Assembly: GCF_030687835.1 (NCBI RefSeq)
Contig: NZ_CP117449.1
Coordinates: 5,022,001-5,086,000 of the forward strand
DNA length: 64,000 nucleotides
Reading direction: 5' to 3'
Source of the DNA: Pseudomonas hefeiensis
GTDB lineage: Bacteria > Pseudomonadota > Gammaproteobacteria > Pseudomonadales > Pseudomonadaceae
Positions within the stretch are counted from its first letter, which is position 1. The number at the start of each line of letters is the position of its first letter. The position numbers were made by a program, and so were the translations under genes. This document shows positions 54,976 through 63,178 of this stretch, piece by piece. The notes under the pieces were generated by a model. That model had not been told where the DNA came from and ran no database searches. It was given only the letters and a program-made list of their open reading frames with translations.

Positions 54976-55719
54976 TTAAGCCAACACTGGCTGTGGCGTA
55001 CGAATAAAGGGCTGCAACTCGGCGTGGGCCGCAGTGGACACATCCACCTCCTGCTGTCGTTTGGCGCCCAGATAATGCTGGCTGAACACATCGAAATAGG
55101 CATCCAGGGCCGACGCAGCGCCACTGTCCCCGGCCAGTTCCAGACACAAGGCCGCCACTTCGGCAGTGCACAGATGCTCGCTGCGAGTCGAACGGCGCAA
55201 GCGGTAGCGCGACAGCCTGTCAGGCAGCAGGCTCAGAATCGGCAAACGGTCGAAATACGGGCTTTTGCGAAAAATCTTGCGCGCCTCGGTCCAGGTCGCA
55301 TCCAGCAGAATGAACAACGGACGCTTGTCATGATCGAGGTTGACGGTGTGTGTGACCCGAGAGGGTTCGACGTACTCACCGGGAAACACCAGATACGGCT
55401 GCCATTGCGGGTCGTTGAGCAACGCCAGCAGTTGCTCGTCGACGTCGGTGCGTGACCAGATGAAAGCGTGATTGTCCCGCACCACGTCGGCAATCAGCCA
55501 ACCCGTGTTGCTCGGCTTGAACACTTCCTTGTTGGTCATGATCAGGCAGACACCCGACCGCGCCTCGACACTCGGACGCCAGGCGCACAGGCAATGACTC
55601 TCTATCACCCGGCACGCGCTGCAACGGGGCGCACGCCAGCCACGGGCCTGAATCGGCTTGATACCTTCATCGATGCGCTGGTCGCGCAGACGGGCTACGG
55701 CGTTAGGGGCATGGTTCAT
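54976..55719 (-). CDS. DTW-domain tRNA aminocarboxypropyltransferase (TapT/YfiP-like)
   Basis: 247 residues. Cysteines in CSACRVIESHCLCAW form the zinc knuckle, and the DTW box is LLDATWTEARKIFRKSP (DATW variant). The SAM-binding neighbour FVLSLLP-like part reads LPILSLLPDRLSRYRLRRS. Such enzymes put the acp group on U47 of tRNA. The fold is of the SPOUT type. Not in an operon. Confidence 0.85.
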   Translation of the reverse strand: MNHAPNAVARLRDQRIDEGIKPIQARGWRAPRCSACRVIESHCLCAWRPSVEARSGVCLIMTNKEVFKPSNTGWLIADVVRDNHAFIWSRTDVDEQLLALLNDPQWQPYLVFPGEYVEPSRVTHTVNLDHDKRPLFILLDATWTEARKIFRKSPYFDRLPILSLLPDRLSRYRLRRSTRSEHLCTAEVAALCLELAGDSGAASALDAYFDVFSQHYLGAKRQQEVDVSTAAHAELQPFIRTPQPVLA

Positions 55720-55900
55720 CGCAGGCGACGCCGCCAGACAGGAAAACTCGACACGTACAAGACTCGGCAGGATAAAGGCCGGCAGTCTACCAGAGCGCGC
55801 AAACCTGTACCGTCCACGTGGCCTACCCTATAATTCGCCGCCACTGAACGCACAGTCATGTGACCGGTCGAACCACCAGTCACTGAACCAGGAGAGTTTC

Positions 55901-56323
55901 ATGCTGCGCCTTATCGTCCCCACCGTTGCCGTGCTGCTGGCGACGTCCGTCACTGCACAGGCCGCTTCGCTGAAAGAACTCGAACTGAATAAGATGCTGC
56001 AAAACGTGGCCGCGCAGAGCAGCGCCGGCACGCCTCGGGCAATCAACGAAGACATACTCGATCAGGGCTATACCGTAGAAGGCACTGAGCTGATCAATCA
56101 CCTGAGCGTGCAAAGCAGCCACGCCCAGAAAATGCGTGCCGATCCCAAGGCCGTCTATTTCCAGCTGGGCGCCACGGTGTGTACCAACCCAGGCTTGCGC
56201 AAGCTGATGGCCAAGGGCGCGACCATGCGCTACGAGTTCACCGAAGTGAAGACCAATCGCCCCATCGCGTCCGAGCGCTTCCAGGAGTCGGACTGCCCGA
56301 AACCGGCCAAAACCAAGAAGTAA
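55901..56323 (+). CDS. QSregVF-family exported protein (PA3611-like)
   Basis: 140 residues. Signal peptide with cleavage at AQAA-SLKEL (about 22). Mature part has DILDQGYTVEGTELINHLSV, a Cys pair (C in VCTNPG, and EESDCPKP) and RYEFTEVKTNRPIASE. This matches the small quorum-regulated putative virulence family represented by PA3611, whose place near dgkA/erdR is also conserved. AGGAG lies six bases before the ATG. Function in this host unknown; no local lux box seen. Confidence 0.7.
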   Translation: MLRLIVPTVAVLLATSVTAQAASLKELELNKMLQNVAAQSSAGTPRAINEDILDQGYTVEGTELINHLSVQSSHAQKMRADPKAVYFQLGATVCTNPGLRKLMAKGATMRYEFTEVKTNRPIASERFQESDCPKPAKTKK

Positions 56324-56518
56324 TCAACCCGAACTTGCGCGCCGCTGCTCATCGTCGGCGCGCAGTTCCGCCACCAGCGCCTGCAGATAACGCGAGCGCC
56401 ACGCTCGGCCTTCCAGCCGGCGGCAGCACTCCTCCTCAAGGCTTACCCGATTAGCCTGAGCTGCTTCCAACAGCGTCAGGTACAGCTGCCTGTCGAGTTC
56501 CAACGTTACCCTGGTCAT
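56324..56518 (-). CDS. Small ribbon-helix-helix-like (Arc/CopG-type) protein
   Basis: 64 residues from ATG 56518. N-terminal MTRVTLELDRQLYLTLLEAA (beta-strand then helix) and VSLEEECCRRLEGRAW fit an RHH fold, with a basic helical C-terminus. FitA-type antitoxins look alike, but no PIN toxin or other partner is present on either side. Its stop abuts the QSregVF stop, so the two genes converge without a gap. Confidence 0.55.
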   Translation of the reverse strand: MTRVTLELDRQLYLTLLEAAQANRVSLEEECCRRLEGRAWRSRYLQALVAELRADDEQRRASSG

Positions 56519-56970
56519 CAGTCCCGCCTCCATGCCCGATCCGCTTCAATCCGTCGAGTAGCGTCCAGTCCCGGACGCACCATTGCATTGAATCCTTGCT
56601 AATCAGTAAATCAGAGCGTCACGCACCAGGTAGGTAATCTGACGAGCGGCATGGCATTTGAGCGGTTGCCAACGTTGTTTTTTGAGCGCCATGATCGGGG
56701 GCAGCGAAAATCCGCGCGAGGGTCTAGATTCAAAAGTATCTCTCTTGCTTTGGGCAGAACGAGGCTGCCCCTGCCGATACCTTGCGTGTGATAGTTCTTT
56801 CATACAAGGGAAACGCAGAACCCGCAGGATGGCTTGATCGCCTGTCGTACACCGCGCCGAGCCAGGCCGAACATCCAGGCACTGCCCTGGACTGACGACG
56901 ACACACGGAGTGTCGTGGCCCTGACGAATCTCTCGTTCGGGCCAGGGTTCTGTCAAGAAGGAGAAGCTGA
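56519..56970. other. 452-bp gap upstream of the LOG gene with two leader hairpins
   Basis: No ORF supported. Just before the LOG start are two hairpins: ACGACAC/GTGTCGT (56898-56916) and GGCCC...GGGCC (56918-56943, inner ACGA/TCGT). They may shape the mRNA leader or be a weak terminator. Confidence 0.5.
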
Positions 56971-58089
56971 ATGCCTTATAAACCGAATGACCTGCTGAGT
57001 CGTCATTTTGAGAGCCATGGCCACGACCTCACCCGCAAGGTCGAAGAGCAACTCAACCTGGTCTCCCCCAACAGCCCGAACCTCCCCATCTACCGCGACA
57101 TGATCCTGACCGTCCTGCGCATGGCCCAGGAAGATCACAACCGCTGGAATGCCAAGATCACGCTGCAGGCCCTGCGGGAACTGGAGCACGCTTTTCGCAC
57201 GCTCGAACAATTCAAGGGTCGACGCAAGGTCACGGTCTTCGGTTCGGCCCGAACGCCCATCGAGCATCCGCTGTACGGCCTGGCCCGGGAACTGGGGGCG
57301 GAGTTGGCACGCTCGGACATGATGGTCATCACTGGTGCCGGCGGTGGCATCATGGCAGCCGCCCACGAAGGCGCTGGCCGGGACCACAGCCTGGGTTTCA
57401 ACATCACCTTGCCTTTCGAACAGCATGCGAATCCGACCGTTGAAGGCACGCAAAATCTGCTGCCGTTCCACTTCTTCTTCACTCGCAAGCTGTTCTTCGT
57501 CAAGGAGGCCGACGCACTGGTGCTCTGTCCGGGTGGTTTTGGCACCCTCGATGAAGCGCTGGAAGTCCTGACATTGGTGCAGACCGGTAAAAGCCCGCTG
57601 GTGCCGGTGGTGCTGCTGGATGTACCAGGGGGCAAGTTCTGGCAAGGCGCCCTGCACTTCATCCGCGAGCAACTGGAGGAAAACCGCTACATCCTGCCCA
57701 CCGATATGAAGTTGATGCGCCTGGTGTACAGCGCTCAAGAGGCAGTGGAGGAGATCAATCAGTTCTACAGCAACTTCCACTCCAGCCGCTGGCTCAAACA
57801 TCAATTCGTGATCCGTATGAATCACAAACTGAACGAGCAGGCCCTCGGGCATTTGCAGGCGGAGTTTGCCGACTTGTGCCTCAACGATTGTTTTCATCAA
57901 CATGCCTACGCCGGCGAGGAGCACGACGAGGCCCATTTCAGTCATCTGACCCGACTGGCCTTTACCTTCAATGCCCGCGATCACGGTCGTTTAAGGGAGC
58001 TGGTGGATTACATCAACCTGTCGGAAAACTGGGCCCAGCCCGCCACCAAGGTCCACCCCCTTACCTGGGAGCCGATCAAGGTGACCTGA
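56971..58089 (+). CDS. LOG-family protein (lysine decarboxylase-like)
   Basis: 372 residues. A Rossmann core with GSARTPIEHPLYGLA, GAGGGIMAAAHEGAG and the PGGFGTLDEALE signature (PGGxGTxxE). Proteins of the family are nucleoside-5'-monophosphate phosphoribohydrolases or PpnN-like nucleosidases. The extra C-terminal ~110 helical residues are unusual against the ~190-residue LOG core. It sits next to recX-recA-cinA as in P. aeruginosa. AAGGAG before the ATG. Confidence 0.85.
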   Translation: MPYKPNDLLSRHFESHGHDLTRKVEEQLNLVSPNSPNLPIYRDMILTVLRMAQEDHNRWNAKITLQALRELEHAFRTLEQFKGRRKVTVFGSARTPIEHPLYGLARELGAELARSDMMVITGAGGGIMAAAHEGAGRDHSLGFNITLPFEQHANPTVEGTQNLLPFHFFFTRKLFFVKEADALVLCPGGFGTLDEALEVLTLVQTGKSPLVPVVLLDVPGGKFWQGALHFIREQLEENRYILPTDMKLMRLVYSAQEAVEEINQFYSNFHSSRWLKHQFVIRMNHKLNEQALGHLQAEFADLCLNDCFHQHAYAGEEHDEAHFSHLTRLAFTFNARDHGRLRELVDYINLSENWAQPATKVHPLTWEPIKVT

Positions 58090-58095
58090 ACCCAT

Positions 58096-58134
58096 AAAAA
58101 AACGGCCCGCTATCAAAATAGCGGGCCGTTTTTG
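58096..58134. terminator. Bidirectional terminator, LOG gene / recX
   Basis: AAAAACGGCCCGCTAT/ATAGCGGGCCGTTTTT stem-loop with A and T tracts. Confidence 0.92.
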
Positions 58135-58135
58135 T

Positions 58136-58603
58136 TTAGTCGTCCATGCCGCGACCGCTGAACAAACGGTTGATCATTTCCATGGAATATCCTCGATATG
58201 CCAGGAAACGCCCTTGCTTGGCTCGCTCTCTTGCATCAATAGGCAAATGCCCTGAGAACTTGCGGCGCCAGGTGTCCGTCAATTGCGCCTGCCAATCGAT
58301 ACCGCTTTCGCGCAAGGCCAGTTCGATATCCGGGCGCTGCAAGCCACGCTGACCGAGCTCCTCGCGAATTCGCAAGGGGCCGTATCCAGAGCGAGCGCGA
58401 TAAGAGACAAAGCTCTCAAGGTAGCGGGACTCCGACAACAAGCCCTCTTCCGTCAAACGGTCCAAGGCCGTGTCGATCAACTCATCGGCAGCGCCGCGCT
58501 GACGCAGTTTGCGGGTCAGCTCGACTCGACCGTGCTCGCGTCTGGCGAGCAGGTCCATTGCAGTTCGCCGCACCGCGACGAGGGTATCGAGAACGACGGT
58601 CAT
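58136..58603 (-). CDS. recX: RecA regulator RecX
   Basis: 155 residues. All-helical tandem three-helix repeats ([36 protein letters not shown]). Blocks RecA filament growth. It starts 8 bp downstream of the recA stop, the normal recA-recX order, and so shares SOS control. Confidence 0.92.
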   Translation of the reverse strand: MTVVLDTLVAVRRTAMDLLARREHGRVELTRKLRQRGAADELIDTALDRLTEEGLLSESRYLESFVSYRARSGYGPLRIREELGQRGLQRPDIELALRESGIDWQAQLTDTWRRKFSGHLPIDARERAKQGRFLAYRGYSMEMINRLFSGRGMDD

Positions 58604-58611
58604 CGAATCGA

Positions 58612-59664
58612 TCAGATGTCAGCGTCAGCCAGGTCGTCTGCAGTCTCGCGGTTAGCCACTGACTTGACGTCTGCAACGGGGCTCAGAAGCTTGTCACGCA
58701 GTTGCTTCTCGAGGGTCGCTGCAATTTCCGGATTGTCTGCCAGGAACTTGGCCGAGTTGGCCTTGCCCTGACCGATCTTGGTGCCATTGTAGGCATACCA
58801 GGCGCCGGATTTTTCGACGAAACCGTGCAACACACCCAGGTCGATCATCTCGCCATTAAGGTAGATACCCTTACCGTAAAGAATCTGGAACTCCGCCTGA
58901 CGGAACGGCGAAGCGACCTTGTTCTTCACAACCTTAACGCGAGTTTCGCTGCCGACAACCTCATCGCCTTCTTTCACCGCGCCAGTGCGGCGGATGTCCA
59001 GGCGAACCGAAGCGTAGAACTTCAGCGCGTTACCACCGGTGGTGGTTTCCGGGCTACCGAACATCACACCGATCTTCATACGGATCTGGTTGATGAAGAT
59101 CACCAGGCAGTTGGCATTCTTGATGTTACCGGTGATCTTGCGCAGGGCCTGGGACATCAGACGAGCCTGGAGGCCCACGTGCATGTCGCCCATTTCACCT
59201 TCGATTTCCGCTTTTGGTACCAGTGCAGCCACGGAGTCGACGATGATCACGTCAACGGCGTTGGAACGCACCAGCATGTCGGTAATTTCCAGGGCCTGTT
59301 CACCGGTGTCCGGCTGGGAAACCAGCAGGTCATCGACGTTAACGCCCAGCTTGCCGGCATATTCCGGGTCCAGGGCGTGTTCGGCATCGACGAAGGCGCA
59401 GGTCGCACCGGCTTTTTGAGCCTGGGCGATCACCGACAGGGTCAGCGTGGTTTTACCGGAAGATTCAGGACCGTAGATTTCAACGATACGGCCTTTTGGC
59501 AGGCCGCCGATGCCAAGCGCAATGTCCAGGCCCAGGGAGCCGGTGGAGATGGAAGGAATAGCCTGACGGTCCTGATCGCCCATACGCATTACGGCACCCT
59601 TGCCGAATTGACGTTCGATCTGACCCAAGGCCGCAGCCAAGGCTTTCTTCTTGTTGTCGTCCAT
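58612..59664 (-). CDS. recA: Recombinase RecA
   Basis: 350 residues from ATG 59664. Walker A GPESSGKT (65-72), [22 protein letters not shown] (Walker B and L1), [30 protein letters not shown] (L2) and acidic C-terminus. Core of homologous recombination and of LexA cleavage. A LexA box lies 41 bp upstream. Confidence 0.98.
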   Translation of the reverse strand: MDDNKKKALAAALGQIERQFGKGAVMRMGDQDRQAIPSISTGSLGLDIALGIGGLPKGRIVEIYGPESSGKTTLTLSVIAQAQKAGATCAFVDAEHALDPEYAGKLGVNVDDLLVSQPDTGEQALEITDMLVRSNAVDVIIVDSVAALVPKAEIEGEMGDMHVGLQARLMSQALRKITGNIKNANCLVIFINQIRMKIGVMFGSPETTTGGNALKFYASVRLDIRRTGAVKEGDEVVGSETRVKVVKNKVASPFRQAEFQILYGKGIYLNGEMIDLGVLHGFVEKSGAWYAYNGTKIGQGKANSAKFLADNPEIAATLEKQLRDKLLSPVADVKSVANRETADDLADADI

Positions 59665-59704
59665 TAAAGTCCTCACGTAATCAATAAGGCCTGACGGCCA
59701 ACAC

Positions 59705-59720
59705 CTGTATAAGTAGCCAG
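59705..59720. promoter_or_regulatory. LexA (SOS) box upstream of recA
   Basis: CTGTATAAGTAGCCAG fits CTG-N10-CAG; 41 bp before the recA start codon on the minus strand. Confidence 0.85.
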
Positions 59721-59747
59721 TATTATTCCACAGCGATTGAGGATCGC

Positions 59748-60248
59748 CTACCCCTGATTTGAGATTTCTGCGGCGACATGTTGCAGCAGCCCCTCTAGCG
59801 CGGCCTTCACCGTTTGTCGGCGGACTTCGTCGCGGTTGCCGGCAAAGAATAGCTGCTCACTGATGACCGTTTCGCCAACGCCCCAGGCCAGCCATACAGT
59901 ACCCACCGGTTTGTTCGGCGAGCCGCCATCGGGGCCGGCCACGCCGCTGACCGCCACGGCAAACCGCGCCAGGCTTTTTTGCTGCGCGCCCCGCACCATT
60001 GCCTCGACCACCTCACGGCTGACCGCCCCCACCGTTGCGAACAACTCGGCCGGCACACCCAACTGCTGAGTCTTCTGGCGATTGGAATAGGTGACATAAC
60101 CCGCCTCGAACCACGCCGAACTCCCGGGAATACGAGTGATCGCCTCGGCAATCCCGCCTCCGGTACAGGACTCGGCCGTGGTCACATGGGCATTGACCCG
60201 CTGCAGGCGTCGGCCCAGTTCAGCGGCCAGCTCGGTAATGTCATCCAT
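59748..60248 (-). CDS. cinA: CinA-family nicotinamide-nucleotide amidohydrolase (PncC-type)
   Basis: 166 residues from ATG 60248. The single CinA C-domain: [22 protein letters not shown] with the catalytic Ser/Lys region, [21 protein letters not shown] and RDEVRRQTV. Deamidates NMN in NAD salvage. It is upstream of recA on the same strand. The tail/lysis cluster begins 69 bp further, at the known mutS-cinA pyocin site. Confidence 0.9.
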   Translation of the reverse strand: MDDITELAAELGRRLQRVNAHVTTAESCTGGGIAEAITRIPGSSAWFEAGYVTYSNRQKTQQLGVPAELFATVGAVSREVVEAMVRGAQQKSLARFAVAVSGVAGPDGGSPNKPVGTVWLAWGVGETVISEQLFFAGNRDEVRRQTVKAALEGLLQHVAAEISNQG

Positions 60249-60317
60249 GATGCTCTCCTGATTCGATGCAAGGGCCCTACCGTACACGAGCGTTGCAGGC
60301 TTGCAAGGCTCGCCGGA

Positions 60318-60854
60318 TCATCGACCCAGTGCCCTGACGTAGGCCTGACAAGCTTGCAGAGCGATCAATCCGCGATCCCCTTCGTCGGTGATGGCGATAA
60401 TTCGTTGAGCATGCGCCGGGTCAAGTCGGGCGCGTGGGGGGCCATGATCCACGCCGCCGGTGCTGGCGGTGGCAGGCACTGCACAACCGGCGGCAACATC
60501 GTCGGCGTCGAGGAGGACTGACAGCCGGACATCGGCAGTAGCAAGGCGATCGCGCAAGCGATCCTGATCACGTTGGGCATCGCTCAAGGCTCGGTAATGG
60601 GATTGTTCGCTGGCGGAGAGTTGCTGTTCCAGGGCCAGGCGCTTGTCTTGCTCGACCTTTTGTTGAATCGCTGCCGCCTGGGTTATTTGATTCAGCGTCT
60701 GGGCCTGGATCTGGGCCGCTTGCGCCAGTTGCCGCTCATAACGCCACGCCTGGACTTGCCACGCCAGCGCCGCCGTGCCGCCGGCCACCAACGCCAGCAA
60801 CACAGCGACGCCAAGGGCGCGAGAAGAAAAAGGCATCAAACCGAAGGCTGACAT
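60318..60854 (-). CDS. Rz-type lysis i-spanin
   Basis: 178 residues from ATG 60854. One N-terminal transmembrane segment (ALGVAVLLALVAGGTAALAWQV, about 11-32), then a periplasmic coiled coil rich in Gln/Arg/Ala (QAWRYERQLAQAAQIQAQTL). Inner-membrane half of the spanin that disrupts the outer membrane at phage/pyocin lysis. It overlaps the endolysin end by 19 bp and contains Rz1. Confidence 0.85.
   Translation of the reverse strand: MSAFGLMPFSSRALGVAVLLALVAGGTAALAWQVQAWRYERQLAQAAQIQAQTLNQITQAAAIQQKVEQDKRLALEQQLSASEQSHYRALSDAQRDQDRLRDRLATADVRLSVLLDADDVAAGCAVPATASTGGVDHGPPRARLDPAHAQRIIAITDEGDRGLIALQACQAYVRALGR
60365..60580 (-). CDS. Rz1-type o-spanin lipoprotein, embedded in Rz
   Basis: 71 residues in another frame wholly inside the Rz gene. 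Signal peptide with lipobox LLPMSGC (C20), then a short Pro-rich mature part (LPPVVQCLPPPAPAAW). This is the classic embedded Rz/Rz1 layout; Rz1 is the outer-membrane partner of the i-spanin. Confidence 0.8.
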   Translation of the reverse strand: MPNVIRIACAIALLLPMSGCQSSSTPTMLPPVVQCLPPPAPAAWIMAPHAPDLTRRMLNELSPSPTKGIAD

Positions 60855-61399
60855 AACACCGCCCTCGCCCGTGCCCAAAGTTGCAGACGATCCTGCAAGC
60901 CATTCAAACCGCCGTTGATGCGACGGGTGATGCTGTTGAACTGATCGCGATCAGCCAGTTCGTTCAAGCCGTTTTGATTCCAGAACCAGGCGGCAGACTC
61001 AGCCGCCCATTGCGGTTGCTCCAGCAGTTGCGGCAACGCCAACAGTCGTTCATCGCCGAACAAACCCAGGCTACAACGCCGATAATTGTCTCGCCCGGTA
61101 ATCTGAATCAACCCGCGACCGCGATATTGCTGGCCGTCACCGTCGGCCTGGGGTGTGTTGCCCAAGCGAACGGCCAACGAGCCCGTGTCGTACTTGCTGA
61201 GATATTGATCACTACCAAGCTCGCGCACATAGCGCAATTGCCCTGATTCATGGCCAACCTGGGCCAGAAACGCGGCAATGCGTTTGGGCGTGTCGATACG
61301 ATGGCTGGACATCGCGGTGTTTAGCGCGGAAATAAAAACGCCCGCTTGGGAGCGGGCGTTGGGCATGATGTTGATGAGTTGTTGTTGGGTAACTTCCAT
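60836..61399 (-). CDS. GH19-family endolysin (chitinase-like lysozyme)
   Basis: 187 residues. Helical GH19 fold with FLAQVGHESGQLRYVREL (catalytic Glu in HESG), GDGQQYRGRGLIQITGRDNYR and WFWNQNGLNELAD. It cuts peptidoglycan for particle release. The N-terminal codons form a strong hairpin (61337-61360). Overlaps Rz by 19 bp. Confidence 0.9.
   Translation of the reverse strand: MEVTQQQLINIMPNARSQAGVFISALNTAMSSHRIDTPKRIAAFLAQVGHESGQLRYVRELGSDQYLSKYDTGSLAVRLGNTPQADGDGQQYRGRGLIQITGRDNYRRCSLGLFGDERLLALPQLLEQPQWAAESAAWFWNQNGLNELADRDQFNSITRRINGGLNGLQDRLQLWARARAVLCQPSV
61334..61360 (-). terminator. Terminator-like hairpin inside the endolysin 5' coding region
   Basis: AACGCCCGCT-CCCA-AGCGGGCGTT followed by TTTATTT on the coding (minus) strand, at codons 13-22 of the lysin gene. 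A 10-bp perfect stem plus T tract; its function as a terminator or attenuator is unproven. Confidence 0.45.
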
Positions 61400-61402
61400 G
61401 GG

Positions 61403-61513
61403 TCAGTTCATCGAAAGCAATTGCAACGTGGCGACGTCAAAACCTGCAACCACGCGATTGCCTAACGCACGACATTGCTCACGCAGTTGCGTGAGGATCG
61501 GGGTGACCTTCAT
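61403..61513 (-). CDS. Short ORF, possible tail-terminator remnant (36 aa)
   Basis: 36 residues beginning MKVTPILTQLREQC, ending at TGA 61403, with GGAG six bases before the ATG (actggagcccccaATG). The opening resembles N-termini of phage tail terminator/DUF1834-like proteins, but the frame stops after 36 codons. A truncated relic or a true micro-gene; the position between endolysin and gpD is unusual for a tail terminator. Confidence 0.45.
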   Translation of the reverse strand: MKVTPILTQLREQCRALGNRVVAGFDVATLQLLSMN

Positions 61514-61563
61514 TGGGGGCTCCAGTTGTATGGAAGGTGCAGTCAGAACTGTGGGAGTGGTGT

Positions 61564-62580
61564 TTAGGCCCTGGCATCCAGGCAGGTCGCATCAATCCTG
61601 CTGCGATAGCTTTTTTCCCGGTCGCCACTGGCGATAACTTTGTCGATCGACCAGCGACCGCGCATGAAGTCCGGCCAGGAGGCGTCCAGCAGCACGATGC
61701 CTTCGGCGCACAAGCCTGGATTGCCGGGGCATTCGATCGCCACCTTGAGGGCTTCGCGCATCATCCGCCGCACCTCGCCTTCTCCGGCGGCGCGGGCATC
61801 GTTGGCGCTTTGAAAGCGCTGGCGAAGGGTCTTGAACGGCGCGATGCCGCTCGCCTCGACCCGCATTTTTCCTGCCGCCGCATCCCACCAACTGGCCTTG
61901 CAGCCCTGGTATTTTGCCCGGGCGGTGTCATCCAGGACGGCGGAGATGAAGGCGTTATCGCCCGGGCGGTTATTCGTCGTCACCGACAACTTTGTCTCTG
62001 GCAGGACTTTGCCCGACAAAGATTTCGCCTGCCCCCGGCGCGCCAGCACATACAACTCGTTGACCGGCTTGGCGACAGCGTCATAACGGTGAGCCAGTCG
62101 CGTCAGAAAACCCATGTCGGTTTCGTTGGACTGATCGATGTGCTCGATTTTTATCAGCGCCAGGTCCGGCGCCACACGCGGGGAAAACCCGTGCCTGGAG
62201 GTCAACTGACGAAACAGCGCGCCCAGGGTCGTCGGCCCATGGCTGGCGGATCGGCGTTGCTTGAAACCGGTCTGATCGGCCGCACTGAACGGTGCTGCCG
62301 TCGCGACAAGCGTCAGGCGCAAGGGAAACAGACTCGGCGTACGCCGGGTCACGACAAACTCGCCTTTATCCACCAGCCCCGACTCCAGATAGCCGACCCG
62401 CAGGCCGATTTTCCCGCCCAGGCTGGGCAACCCTTCAAGCCCTTCCAGGCTGATGGTGAGCGTCAGTTGATCGGACTCGATCCCCGCCGCGTCGATGTGC
62501 GTCCAACTGAGCAAGCGTTCGTTGAGCAGCGCCGCGTTCGCACCGTATATTTCCACCGCTGGCGTGAAACCCAGTGACAT
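61564..62580 (-). CDS. Phage late control protein D (tail hub, gpD-like)
   Basis: 338 residues. P2 gpD/baseplate-hub family: FTPAVEIYGANAALLNERLLSW start, EHIDQSNETDMGFLTRLAHRYD core and a C-terminal part with DRSRIDATCL-like ending (YRSRIDATCLDA). In contractile-tail particles this is the hub on which the spike sits. Downstream of gpX by 9 bp. Confidence 0.88.
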   Translation of the reverse strand: MSLGFTPAVEIYGANAALLNERLLSWTHIDAAGIESDQLTLTISLEGLEGLPSLGGKIGLRVGYLESGLVDKGEFVVTRRTPSLFPLRLTLVATAAPFSAADQTGFKQRRSASHGPTTLGALFRQLTSRHGFSPRVAPDLALIKIEHIDQSNETDMGFLTRLAHRYDAVAKPVNELYVLARRGQAKSLSGKVLPETKLSVTTNNRPGDNAFISAVLDDTARAKYQGCKASWWDAAAGKMRVEASGIAPFKTLRQRFQSANDARAAGEGEVRRMMREALKVAIECPGNPGLCAEGIVLLDASWPDFMRGRWSIDKVIASGDREKSYRSRIDATCLDARA

Positions 62581-62589
62581 ATTGCCTCC

Positions 62590-62802
62590 TTAATCCCAGG
62601 CCGAAACCGGTGTGGGTGCGACGGGTTGTAGATCCACTTCCGGCAGGACAATCCACACCCCCGCCGGCAATACCGGACCCCACTCGGCCAGTTTCGGATT
62701 GAGTCGCCAGAGCGCCTCTTCGGCGGCATCGTCACAACGCTCAAGTTCGCGGTACAGCAACAGATTCACCGAATCACCGGCAATACTTCGAACCCTACGC
62801 AT
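62590..62802 (-). CDS. Tail protein X (LysM-like, gpX)
   Basis: 70 residues. Short LysM-type domain: DSVNLLLYRELERCDDAAEEALWRLNPKLAEWGPVLPAGVWIVLP. P2 gpX homologue binding the tail hub. Its start overlaps the end of gpU by 8 bp. Confidence 0.85.
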   Translation of the reverse strand: MRRVRSIAGDSVNLLLYRELERCDDAAEEALWRLNPKLAEWGPVLPAGVWIVLPEVDLQPVAPTPVSAWD

Positions 62803-63178
62803 TGGCGAACTCCGTCAATTCAATCACCCAGCCGACCACCATCGCGGTGCCGTCATCAATGACCTCGGTCTGGGTTTCCGACACTCTGCTGATCTGCCAC
62901 AGCCCCCAGTTGCGGCCGATGCCGTCAACCAACGGCACCGGAATGCGCTGGGCCTGTAATGCACGCAGCTCATCGAGTCGATCCATGGCGGTCGCGTACA
63001 TCGACTTGCCGGTGATCGTCAGCCCTTGCAGCCCTTGACCCACCTGGCTGGATTTGGGTTTGCTGGTGAGGATGTCGATGCTTTTCCAACCGCCGTCCGA
63101 GGTGCGGACCAGGGAGTGGTAAGCGAAGTTTCTGGACAGACCGAAAATGAAACTGCCCAGTGCCATTTGTTGGCGCAT
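62795..63178 (-). CDS. Tail protein U (gpU)
   Basis: 127 residues from ATG 63178 (overlaps the tape-measure stop as TGATG; a GTG one codon earlier is possible). ALGSFIFGLSRNFAYHSLVRTSDGGWKSIDIL and VVGWVIELTEFA match P2 gpU, a tail completion protein. Confidence 0.87.
   Translation of the reverse strand: MRQQMALGSFIFGLSRNFAYHSLVRTSDGGWKSIDILTSKPKSSQVGQGLQGLTITGKSMYATAMDRLDELRALQAQRIPVPLVDGIGRNWGLWQISRVSETQTEVIDDGTAMVVGWVIELTEFANA

Noticed and set aside
56324..56518. Toxin-antitoxin module
   Set aside because: Only a ribbon-helix-helix-like protein is present; no toxin frame adjoins it on either strand.
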